Positions 1 to 7,620 of a DNA stretch of 64,000 bases are shown piece by piece (position 1 is the stretch's first letter; each line of letters starts with the position of its first letter). Source of the DNA: Verrucomicrobiota bacterium (GTDB lineage Bacteria > Verrucomicrobiota > Verrucomicrobiia > Opitutales > Opitutaceae); contig JACRQG010000016.1 in NCBI GenBank assembly GCA_016222805.1, positions 1 through 64,000 on the forward strand. The letters are read 5' to 3'. The notes under the pieces are model-generated. The model worked only from the letters and a program-made list of their open reading frames with translations, was not told where the DNA came from and ran no database searches. Both the position numbers and the translations under genes were made by a program.

Positions 1-217
1 GCCCGCTCCAGACGATGGAGCGCCCCTGCTCGTGCACCTCCATCATCTTGCGCCGCGCCGTCTGCTCGTCGAAGCCGAAGCCCTTTTTGAACACGAGGAC
101 CACGTACGACATGAGGCTCACCGGATCGTTGAGCACCACGACGCGCCACACGCCTTCGAGGGCGAGTTCGGTGCGGGTGGACTCCTTCGGGAGGACGTTG
201 GGCTTGGCGGTGGCCAC
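1..217 (-). CDS. clpS: ATP-dependent Clp protease adaptor ClpS (3' end outside window)
   Basis: ClpS delivers N-degron substrates to the ClpAP protease in the cytoplasm. The 72 codons present carry the family core: a strand followed by V-L-N-D-P, then L-M-S-Y-V-V-x-V-F, then F-x-x-x-x-A and M-x-x-V-H-x-x-G-R-S. The N-D pair contacts the substrate N-terminus in known ClpS proteins. The V-L-N-D-P-V-S-L-M-S-Y form resembles the actinobacterial type more than the enterobacterial one. The chosen start is GTG at 217, about 25 residues before the core; the frame stays open upstream, so a longer N-terminus is possible. The gene is cut by the window edge, so the C-terminal strand and any downstream clpA cannot be seen. 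Confidence 0.85.
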   Translation of the reverse strand, partial: MATAKPNVLPKESTRTELALEGVWRVVVLNDPVSLMSYVVLVFKKGFGFDEQTARRKMMEVHEQGRSIVWSG

Positions 218-416
218 GACCGGGAGTGAAGCCCGCCACCGGGCGCGTGCAATGCCGATCCGGCGGAATCCCTCCTTTCCTGCCGCCCGACCCGCGACGG
301 CCTCCGCGCCAACCCGCGCGCATTCTTCCACAAGACGTGCGGGGCCCCTCCGCCCCGCTCCGGTATAGTGGAAGGCGCTCCCTCCCTTCCCCGCCAGCCG
401 GCGGCTTCCCTCTCCC

Positions 417-3400
417 ATGTCGTTGCTCCGATCCGGCCTCTTCCGCTCCCTTGCCTGGGGCGTGGTTTCGTTCGGGCTGCTCGCCGCTTCCCGCGCGGGT
501 GAGCCCGGTCGATCCGGGGACACGGTTGGCGATGCGCGTTTCGACCTTCCCGGGCTTCGCCTCGCGATCGAGGATCTGGCGGCCACCTTTGGCGATCGCT
601 ACCCGCGGCGGGACGAGTTCCTCGCCGAACTGGCCGCCCTCGAGGCAATCCTGGCAACCCGGCCCCGCCCCCTCGATCCCGCAAGGGAGTCGGCCCTTGC
701 CGCGCGGGTCGATCACCTGCGCCGAACCGCGCTGCTCGCCAACCCGCTGCTGGACTTCGACCGGCTGCTGTTTGTGCGGCGCCGGGCCGAGACGCTGAGC
801 GACTACCGCCGCGGGCAGGCGATGCTCCACGAGATCGGCATGCCGTGCAACCACTGGTCCAACTCCAGCCTGCCGCGGGACGGCTACGAAAACCAGCTCG
901 CCGTCCTTTCGCCCGTGCGGCCGGACGGCCGCGTGACCCTTCTCCACCAACCTTCCGCAGGCGGTTACGTCGGCGAGATGGACCTCCACAGCGACGGCGC
1001 AAGGGTGCTCTTTGCCCAGAGCGACGCGACGAACTGGAAGATCTTCGAGATTGGGGTCGACGGCAGCGGACTGCGCCAGGTTTCCCGGATGCCCGATGAC
1101 GTCGACGCCTACGACCCCTGTTACCTGCCCGACGGCCGGATCATCTTCGGCTCGACCGCGAGTTTCCAGGCGGTGCCCTGCTGGAGCGGAATTCCCCATC
1201 GGGTCGCCAACCTCTACCGGATGGATGCCGACGGGAAGAACGTCCGCCAGCTCTGTTTCGACCAGGACCACGACCTTTATCCGACGGTCCGGGGTGACGG
1301 CCAGGTGATGTACAGCCGGTGGGACTACACCGGCATTCGCCACGAGTACCTCCGTCTGCAGATGACGATGAACCCGGACGGCACCGGCCAGCGTGCCCTC
1401 TACGGCACCAATTCGTGGTGGCCGAATGCCATCTACTTTGCCCGGCCCATCCCGGGCAACCCGGACCGGATGGTGGCGATCATCGGAGACTATCACGGGG
1501 TGCCCCGCATGGGCTGGCTCGCGATCTTCGACACCTCCCGCGGGTGGCAGGACGCCGACGGGGTCGTGCAGCTCATTCCGGGTCGCGACCGGAAGGTCGT
1601 GCCGGTCATCAAGGAGAAACTCGTCACCGGCACCTGGCCGCTGTTCCTGCATCCCTGGCCGCTGAGTGAAAAACACTTCCTCGTCGCCTGCCGACCGGCG
1701 CCCGAACGCGGGTGGGGTCTCTATCTGGCGGACGTGTTCGACAACCTGGTGCTCCTCCGGGAGGAACCGGGCTGGGCCCTGCTCGAGCCGGTGCCGGTCC
1801 GGTCGATTCCGCGTCCGCCGGTTATCCCCGACCGCATCGACCCCTCCGCGGGGGATGCGACCGTCTATGTGCACGACGTGTACACCGGGAAGGCCATGGA
1901 AGGGGTTCCGCGCGGCACGGTGAAGGCGTTGCGGTTGTTCGCCTATGACTTCGGGTATCCAGGCCTGGCGGGCAGCACGCGCGTTGGCATCGGCGGTCCC
2001 TGGGAAGTCAACCGCATCCTTGGCACCACTCCGGTGGAGGCAGATGGTTCCGCGTTTTTCCGGGTACCGGCCAACACGCCGCTTTCCCTCCAGCCCGTGG
2101 ATGCAGAGGGGCGCGCCGTGCAGCTCATGCGCAGCTGGTACACCGCGATGCCTGGAGAAAAGGTGTCCTGTATCGGCTGCCACGAGAGCAACCGGGAGTT
2201 GCCGCGCGGTCCCTCTGCCGGACCGCCGGGATCGCAGGCGGGAATTGTCAGCCGGGCCCTCCAGCGCGGCCCCGTGGATCTCACACCGTGGTTCGGTCCG
2301 CCGCGCGGCTTCGACTTTGAGCGCGAGGTGCAGCCCGTGCTCGATCGTTATTGTGTCGAGTGCCACCAGGGCGCTCCGCGGCCGGACGGCCTCCAGCCAC
2401 CCGACCTGCGGGCGCGAGCGCGGCAACCCGACTACCGCGGCTTCCCGGTCGCCCTCGGCGACTCGACCCTGGCCCGGCCGGAGGAGGACGTCCGCCGCCT
2501 GGAGGCCTGCATCGACCGCCAGGGCGTGCACCGCGATCTTCCGTATGGACGCCTGCGCTTCTCTCCCGCCTACGACGTCCTGTTCCGCCTCGTTCGGCGA
2601 CCCAGCGTCGAGGACGACGTCGACCTGCCCCGACCGGGCGAGTTTCTCGCCGATACGAGCCGCCTCGTGCAGATGCTCAAGCGCGGCCACCACGGGGTCG
2701 TTCTCGACGCCGAGTCGTGGAGCCGGATCTACACGTGGATCGACCTCAACGCCCCCTGCCACGGCACATGGGGTGAGGTCTATGCCATCCCCGGAAACGT
2801 CCATCAGCGGCGCCTTGAACTGCGAGCGCAGTACGGCGGACCGACCACGGATTACGAGCTGGAACCACGACGTCTTCCTCCAGTAGTTCTCGCTGCGCCC
2901 CCGCCGCCTCCGAAGAACCCCAAGACGGCGTCCGCGGCGAACCGGAAGCGCGCCGCCAACCCGGCGGCCCGCGCCAATCCCCTGCCCGACTGGACTCTCA
3001 CCGCGGACGAAGCCCGTCGTCGCCAGGCAGCGGACGGACCGGCAGAACGACTGGTCGATCTGGGTGGCGGGGTGTCGTTGAAGCTGGTCCGCGTGCCGGC
3101 CGGGTCGGCGGTGGTCACCGACGGCGGTACCTTTCCCTTCGCCCCCCGCGCGCCAGTTACGTTCAACCGGGGATTCTGGATGAGCGCCTGTGAAATCACC
3201 AATCGGCAGTACCAGGCCTTCGATCCGAACCATGACAGCGGCTACGCCCGGGACTTCCGCCGCCGTCTGCCGGTCACGGAGCGCCAAAGCCGCCCGTTGA
3301 ATGAGCCCGACCAGCCGGTCGTGAGGGTGTCGTGGCATCAGGCAGTCGCCTTCTGCGCCTGGCTTGGCGCACGAACGGGCCTGCAAGTGGCGCTTCCGAG

Positions 3401-3812
3401 CGAGGCGCAATGGGAGTACGCGTGCCGGGCCGGCACCGACACCCCGTTTCCCTTCGGCGCCCTCAATGCCGAATTTTCGCGCCACGCGAACCTCGCCGAC
3501 CAAAACCTTCCAGGGCTCGGGACTTCCCTGATCAACGATGGCGCCATCGTCACTGTCGCGGTCGGGCGCTACCTGCCCAACGCGTGGGGCCTCTTCGACA
3601 TGCACGGCAATGTCGCGGAATGGACCTCGGGGGAGACCTCCGCCGGAAAGGTGGTGCGGGGAGGCTCCTTCTACGACCTGCCCGCCGACGCGAGTGCGAC
3701 GGCGCGTTATGCCTATCCCGCGTGGCGCCAGCTTCATGATGTGGGTTTCCGCGTCATCTGCGAACCGGTGAACGCCGCGGCGGTAGCCGCGACCCCGCCG
3801 GTCGCCCGGTAG
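417..3812 (+). CDS. Exported beta-propeller / dihaem-motif protein with C-terminal FGE-sulfatase domain (HZS-alpha-like)
   Basis: This 1131-residue protein starts with a signal peptide (hydrophobic stretch up to about residue 27, probable cut after A-S-R-A-G), so it should act outside the cytoplasm. Residues about 150-450 look like TolB/WD-type propeller blades with repeated D-G-x-x-h-x-F-x-S patterns. Two c-type haem motifs follow: C585-I-G-C-H589 and C646-V-E-C-H650. After a Pro/Ala/Lys-rich linker near 825-850, residues about 880-1120 form an FGE/SUMF1-type domain, with E-I-T-N-x-Q-Y, L-P-S-E-A-Q-W-E-Y-A, D-M-H-G-N-V-A-E-W and R-G-G-S motifs. The propeller-plus-cytochrome part resembles proteins annotated as hydrazine synthase alpha-like in Planctomycetes and Verrucomicrobia; that name does not imply hydrazine chemistry. 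It appears monocistronic. The ATG directly follows a 12-base pyrimidine run. Confidence 0.8.
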   Translation: MSLLRSGLFRSLAWGVVSFGLLAASRAGEPGRSGDTVGDARFDLPGLRLAIEDLAATFGDRYPRRDEFLAELAALEAILATRPRPLDPARESALAARVDHLRRTALLANPLLDFDRLLFVRRRAETLSDYRRGQAMLHEIGMPCNHWSNSSLPRDGYENQLAVLSPVRPDGRVTLLHQPSAGGYVGEMDLHSDGARVLFAQSDATNWKIFEIGVDGSGLRQVSRMPDDVDAYDPCYLPDGRIIFGSTASFQAVPCWSGIPHRVANLYRMDADGKNVRQLCFDQDHDLYPTVRGDGQVMYSRWDYTGIRHEYLRLQMTMNPDGTGQRALYGTNSWWPNAIYFARPIPGNPDRMVAIIGDYHGVPRMGWLAIFDTSRGWQDADGVVQLIPGRDRKVVPVIKEKLVTGTWPLFLHPWPLSEKHFLVACRPAPERGWGLYLADVFDNLVLLREEPGWALLEPVPVRSIPRPPVIPDRIDPSAGDATVYVHDVYTGKAMEGVPRGTVKALRLFAYDFGYPGLAGSTRVGIGGPWEVNRILGTTPVEADGSAFFRVPANTPLSLQPVDAEGRAVQLMRSWYTAMPGEKVSCIGCHESNRELPRGPSAGPPGSQAGIVSRALQRGPVDLTPWFGPPRGFDFEREVQPVLDRYCVECHQGAPRPDGLQPPDLRARARQPDYRGFPVALGDSTLARPEEDVRRLEACIDRQGVHRDLPYGRLRFSPAYDVLFRLVRRPSVEDDVDLPRPGEFLADTSRLVQMLKRGHHGVVLDAESWSRIYTWIDLNAPCHGTWGEVYAIPGNVHQRRLELRAQYGGPTTDYELEPRRLPPVVLAAPPPPPKNPKTASAANRKRAANPAARANPLPDWTLTADEARRRQAADGPAERLVDLGGGVSLKLVRVPAGSAVVTDGGTFPFAPRAPVTFNRGFWMSACEITNRQYQAFDPNHDSGYARDFRRRLPVTERQSRPLNEPDQPVVRVSWHQAVAFCAWLGARTGLQVALPSEAQWEYACRAGTDTPFPFGALNAEFSRHANLADQNLPGLGTSLINDGAIVTVAVGRYLPNAWGLFDMHGNVAEWTSGETSAGKVVRGGSFYDLPADASATARYAYPAWRQLHDVGFRVICEPVNAAAVAATPPVAR

Positions 3813-3953
3813 GCCGGCATCCGCCCCTCCCTTTCCGGCGTACCCGGCGTCGGCAGCCTTGGCACGCCCCCATGGGGACAACTACGGGACAGGATTTCCT
3901 TAATTCGCGCCGGATCCTGCCGATGACGTTTGCGGGATTGGCTCGTCCCTTTC

Positions 3954-6581
3954 ATGCGAATTCTCGGGTTTCAGATCCGTGCCACCGGTCCTTCCGTCCC
4001 CGCGCGACGCGCCGGACGGCTTGTCTGGCTTGGCCTGCCCACACTCGCCGCCCTGCCGCTCGCCATCGGCACTCTCGCGGCGTCTGAGCCGGTCCGGCGG
4101 CTCCGGATCGGAGTCCAACGCGACTCGGCACCGCTCGCCTTCGTTAATACCGCCGGCCAACCGGACGGTTTCACCCCGGCCCTCCTGCAGGAAGCCGCCC
4201 GGATCGGAGGCTTCGAGGTGGAACTCGTTCCGGGATGGTGGCGCAACCTCCTAAGCGACCTCGCCGACCGGAAGATCGACGTGCTGGCCGACACCGTCAT
4301 CACTCCGGAGCGGAAGCAGACCATGGACTTCTCCATCGTCCACACCACCACCTCCGGCGTGGTCTATTTCCGGCCGGGCGCCACCCCGCTACGCCGCACG
4401 GAGGATTTCCGCGGACGGCGTCTCGCCGGTCTCGGGGGGACGATTGCCCTTGGGCATGCCCTTTCCCATCCCGAGTGGGGTGCCACCGTGGTGCGTTACG
4501 ACAGTCTCAAGGAAGTCCTCGATGCCACCGCGCGCGGCGACTGTGATGGCGCGATCTTCACCAGCATCCTGGGCGCCAAGGTCTCCGACACGACCGGCCT
4601 GCGGAAGATACTGGTGGAGGACATCGTCCACTCCTACCACCTCGCCGTCCCGAAAGGTGACAGCGAGACGCTGGCTCTGCTCAACGAAGCTCTAGCCCGC
4701 CTCAAGCACAACGGCACCTACGACCGGCTGTTCGCACGCTGGATCGGCCCCATCGAGCCGCGCCCCGTGCGCTGGACCGGGATCCTGACCTACGCCATTC
4801 CTGCGACCCTCCTGATTCTCGGTCTCGCCGGCGTAATCGCCTGGCAACGCCGGATGCTTGCCACCGTCGGCCGCCACGCGGCGGCCCTCCGCCAGAGCCG
4901 ACAGGAGCTTGAGGACACGAACGAGAAACTCGAGGAGGCCATCGCCCGGGCCAACCACATGGCCCTCTCGGCCGAACTCGCCAATTCGGCCAAGAGCACG
5001 TTTCTCGCGACCATGAGCCACGAGATCCGGACACCCATGAACGGCGTGATCGGAATGACGGGACTCCTGCTCGACACCCCGCTGACCGCCGAGCAAAGGA
5101 CCCTCGCCAACACCGTCCGCCAGAGCGCGGAATCCCTGCTGACCATCATCAACGACATCCTCGACTTCTCGAAGATCGAGGCCGGCCAGCTGAAGTTCGA
5201 AGCGAATCCCTTCGACCTGCGCGAGGTCATCGAGGGCTGCCTCGCGTCGATTGCGGAGCGGGCCCATTCCCGCAACCTCGAACTCGTCTGTCGCATTGCC
5301 GAGGATGTGCCCCTGCACCTGGTTGGCGACGCGGTGCGTTTCAACCAGGTCCTGCTCAACCTGGCCGGCAATGCCGTGAAGTTCACCCACCACGGCGAAA
5401 TCGTGGTGGCCGTCAGCCAGACCTTCCTTGGCGCCCGGAGGGTACGGCTTCGAATCGAGGTCCGCGACACCGGCATCGGTCTTTCGCCCGAACAGCAGGC
5501 CATCCTTTTCCGTCCCTTCGTGCAGGCGGATCGCAGCACGGCCCGCAAGTACGGCGGCACCGGGTTGGGCCTCGCCATCTCGCGTCAACTGGTTGAGCGC
5601 ATGCAGGGCGAGATTGGGGTCGAAAGCACCCCAGGGGTGGGTTCGACCTTCTGGTTCACGGCGGACTTTCCCCTCCAGGAATCCCCCCCGCCGACGACAG
5701 CGTTGCCCGCCGCGTCCGCCGGCACCCGTGCCCTGGTCGTCGACGACAACGCCTCGAGCCGGGACGCCCTCCTGGCACAGCTGCGGACCTGGCAGGTGCC
5801 GGCCGCAGCCTCCGCAGACGGTGCCGCCGCAGTGGCTGAACTTCGCCGCGCCGCCTCCACCGGCGAGCCCTATTCCGTGGTGTTCCTGGATCAGCTGATG
5901 CCCGGACTGGACGGCCTGGAACTGGCCCGCGCCATCAAGGACGCCCCTTCCTGCGGCCAGCCGCGCCTGGTGCTCTTGACGTCGCTGGGCCAGAACCTCG
6001 AACGGACGGAACTCGACCTCGCCGGAGTCGGGCGCTGCCTCGTGAAGCCGGTCCGCCATTCCCACCTGCTCGAGGCCTTGCGCGATGCCACGCCGGGCGC
6101 CAAGCCGTCTCCCGCCGTCATCGAGCAACCAACCACCCGCCAGTTGGACCTGAACGTGCTCGTGGCGGAGGACAATCCGGTCAACCAGAACGTCACCCGC
6201 ATGCAGCTCCGCAAGCTCGGTTGCCGCTGCGTGGTGGTCGAGAACGGCGCCGCCGCGCTCGCGGCGGTCCAACGGGGCGGATACGACGTCGTGCTGATGG
6301 ACGGCCAGATGCCGGAGGTGGATGGATTCGAGGCGACCCGGCGCATCCGGGCCTGGGAGCAGGAGCGGTCCCACCGCGGCGGCGCACCGGCCCCGATCCG
6401 GATCATCGCGATGACTGCCAACGCCATGATCGGTGATCGGGAGGAGTGCCTCGCCGCCGGCATGGACGACTACCTGAGCAAGCCGGTCCGGCCGGCCGAA
6501 CTCGCCGCCGCCCTCGCCCGCTCCGTGCCGCCGGCCCGCGAACGATCGGCGCTCCAACCAGCCGCGGTGGCGGCGGAGTGA
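3954..6581 (+). CDS. Hybrid sensor histidine kinase with periplasmic solute-binding sensor and two receiver domains
   Basis: About 875 residues. An N-terminal signal/anchor helix is followed by a family-3 solute-binding domain (about 40-260: L-R-I-G-V-Q at its start, a D-F-S-I-V-H region in the middle), a transmembrane helix near 280-300, a coiled coil, HisKA with S-H-E-I-R-T-P (phospho-His356), HATPase_c with D-T-G-I-G-L and G-G-T-G-L-G-L-A-I, then two receiver domains. The receivers place their phospho-Asp in V-F-L-D-Q-L-M-P (D646) and L-M-D-G-Q-M-P (D783), each with a later K-P. It is a membrane phosphorelay kinase reading a small periplasmic ligand, probably an amino acid or similar solute. 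There is no adjacent response regulator or Hpt gene, so its partner is unknown. ATG at 3954 is preferred; an in-frame TTG lies at 3930. Confidence 0.88.
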   Translation: MRILGFQIRATGPSVPARRAGRLVWLGLPTLAALPLAIGTLAASEPVRRLRIGVQRDSAPLAFVNTAGQPDGFTPALLQEAARIGGFEVELVPGWWRNLLSDLADRKIDVLADTVITPERKQTMDFSIVHTTTSGVVYFRPGATPLRRTEDFRGRRLAGLGGTIALGHALSHPEWGATVVRYDSLKEVLDATARGDCDGAIFTSILGAKVSDTTGLRKILVEDIVHSYHLAVPKGDSETLALLNEALARLKHNGTYDRLFARWIGPIEPRPVRWTGILTYAIPATLLILGLAGVIAWQRRMLATVGRHAAALRQSRQELEDTNEKLEEAIARANHMALSAELANSAKSTFLATMSHEIRTPMNGVIGMTGLLLDTPLTAEQRTLANTVRQSAESLLTIINDILDFSKIEAGQLKFEANPFDLREVIEGCLASIAERAHSRNLELVCRIAEDVPLHLVGDAVRFNQVLLNLAGNAVKFTHHGEIVVAVSQTFLGARRVRLRIEVRDTGIGLSPEQQAILFRPFVQADRSTARKYGGTGLGLAISRQLVERMQGEIGVESTPGVGSTFWFTADFPLQESPPPTTALPAASAGTRALVVDDNASSRDALLAQLRTWQVPAAASADGAAAVAELRRAASTGEPYSVVFLDQLMPGLDGLELARAIKDAPSCGQPRLVLLTSLGQNLERTELDLAGVGRCLVKPVRHSHLLEALRDATPGAKPSPAVIEQPTTRQLDLNVLVAEDNPVNQNVTRMQLRKLGCRCVVVENGAAALAAVQRGGYDVVLMDGQMPEVDGFEATRRIRAWEQERSHRGGAPAPIRIIAMTANAMIGDREECLAAGMDDYLSKPVRPAELAAALARSVPPARERSALQPAAVAAE

Positions 6582-6640
6582 TTTCGGCCGCCTGCTCGGC
6601 GCCCCGGACGCGACACCTGGCCGAAGCGGACACTTTCACC

Positions 6641-6880
6641 TCAAGCCAGGCCCGGCGTGTTCCGATAGAAAATCTGTGCCGGTTCTTTCAGGATCACAAA
6701 ATAGGGCATACTACTCCGCGTAGGTGCCTCTGCTGCCACAACACAGTAGTCCCGCTCCCCCTCCTTGAGGCTGCGGAGGTCAATGGCGACGAAGGCTGGC
6801 AGCTAGGGATCGGCCACCGAATTGGTCGACTCGCCTGAAAGAACCGGCCTTTCCTTCCTCCCCTGGAAGACCCCTCCCAT
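6641..6880 (-). pseudogene. Coding-like 80-codon frame with an in-frame amber codon
   Basis: On the minus strand an ATG at 6880 opens a 25-codon frame ending in TAG (6803-6805). The same frame then continues for 53 codons to TGA at 6641-6643. The second part reads like a real protein: V-A-I-D-L-R-S-L-K-E-G-E-R, then Y-C-V-V-A-A-E, then M-P-Y-F-V-I-L-K-E-P and I-F-Y-R-N-T-P. About two-thirds of its third codon positions are G or C, lower than the neighbouring genes. It may be a decayed small gene (CAG to TAG would explain the break), or chance codons in a structured RNA. No family recognised. Confidence 0.25.
6678..6848. repeat. Perfect 15-bp inverted repeat enclosing 141 bases; possible structured RNA or small element
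   Basis: Bases 6678-6692 are exactly complementary to 6834-6848. Further pairing is nested inside: a 7-base G-C-T-G-C-C-A block against its complement T-G-G-C-A-G-C, flanking G-G-T-G / C-A-C-C blocks, an apical C-C-T-C-C / G-G-A-G-G stem, and a small C-T-A-C/G-T-A-G hairpin in the left internal loop. A rod with a long closing stem and an internal bubble is reminiscent of 6S RNA in shape and size (171 nt), but I recognise no conserved 6S sequence. No target-site duplication is visible, so a MITE is not supported. Strand and function are undecided. Confidence 0.4.
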
Positions 6881-6903
6881 CGAAGCCACCTCGCCTTCGC
6901 ATC

Positions 6904-7620
6904 TCACTTTCGGCCCGCGGCGGCGGGTTGATCCAGCAGGATCCGCGACTGCACTTCGAATGAACCCGGAGTGAAGGGAGGATAGAGAATCAGGAGGCCG
7001 CGTTGCTGGCGCCCGACTGACACCTTTCCCTCGTAGGACTGGTAGGTGCGCTGTTTGGCCATCGTGGTCAGCCGGACCTGGGCCGCTCCAGCCGACGGAA
7101 TAGGCGGGTTGAATCCGGCCTTGAGCGTCACCGACTGCTGGTTGACGGTGCCCGACAACGCCAGGCCACTCAGATTCAGGATCGCGAGGCTGCCGACTGG
7201 TTGCCTCGCCGGGCTGTCGTCGAGAACCGCCACCTGGTAGCGCAACTTGCCGTCCGCGGCAGCCGACGCCTTCTCCAGGGGCAGAAACAACAGGAGCACG
7301 TCGCGGAAGTCGGCGGGGATTGATGCTTCAGCCACCACCGCCCGGGTGTCGGGATCCACGAACCGCAGGGGCATTCCCCCGCGGTACTCATATCGCGGCG
7401 ATCGGGCATTCGGCAGGAACTTCACCGCCTGTGGTTCGGCCCTGGCCCGGGGGACGAAGGCCACATCGGTGAGGGGCCGCGAAGCGAAAACCGAGAAACG
7501 CACCGCCTGCAGTGGCGCAGGCGCCGTCTGCGCGGCGAGCGGCGTCAGCGCCACGGAAAGCAGGAGCAGGCCGACGGCGGCCCAGGACCGCGCCGTCAAA
7601 TGTCCGACCGCGTCAGCCAT
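6904..7620 (-). CDS. Exported protein of unknown function, last gene of the pseudopilin cluster
   Basis: 238 residues. A signal peptide covers residues 1 to about 30, with a hydrophobic L-L-L-L-S-V-A-L core and a probable cut after L-A-A-Q. The mature part is rich in beta-prone stretches, has no cysteine pair and no membrane segment, and ends without a recognisable anchor. I do not recognise the family. Its start codon lies inside the end of the upstream giant pseudopilin gene (25-base overlap), so the two are probably translationally coupled and it likely works with the pseudopilin system, perhaps as a periplasmic or surface accessory subunit. That role is inferred from position only. Confidence 0.6.
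   Translation of the reverse strand: MADAVGHLTARSWAAVGLLLLSVALTPLAAQTAPAPLQAVRFSVFASRPLTDVAFVPRARAEPQAVKFLPNARSPRYEYRGGMPLRFVDPDTRAVVAEASIPADFRDVLLLFLPLEKASAAADGKLRYQVAVLDDSPARQPVGSLAILNLSGLALSGTVNQQSVTLKAGFNPPIPSAGAAQVRLTTMAKQRTYQSYEGKVSVGRQQRGLLILYPPFTPGSFEVQSRILLDQPAAAGRK

Larger units (their letters stand above)
6582..6903. other. 322-base gap with reduced GC, inverted repeat and coding-like frame
   Basis: No standard gene is evident between the sensor kinase and the pseudopilin cluster. The first 80 bases are GC-rich; bases about 6660-6720 are clearly AT-richer than the surroundings. Two structures overlap inside: a perfect 15-bp inverted repeat (6678-6692 with 6834-6848), and a minus-strand reading frame interrupted by one TAG. 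Both are listed separately. On the plus strand, T-A-G-A-A-A at 6666-6671 lies at minus-10 distance from the left repeat arm, but no matching minus-35 is visible. Confidence 0.6.

Noticed and set aside
417-3812. Reading the propeller-haem protein as evidence of anammox
   Set aside because: The HZS-alpha resemblance is a domain label shared by many non-anammox proteins; no hydrazine synthase partners or other anammox genes are present.
4692-6557. A 621-codon antisense frame opposite the hybrid kinase
   Set aside because: The sense strand has unambiguous kinase motifs; the antisense product is Gly/Arg/His-rich without motifs.
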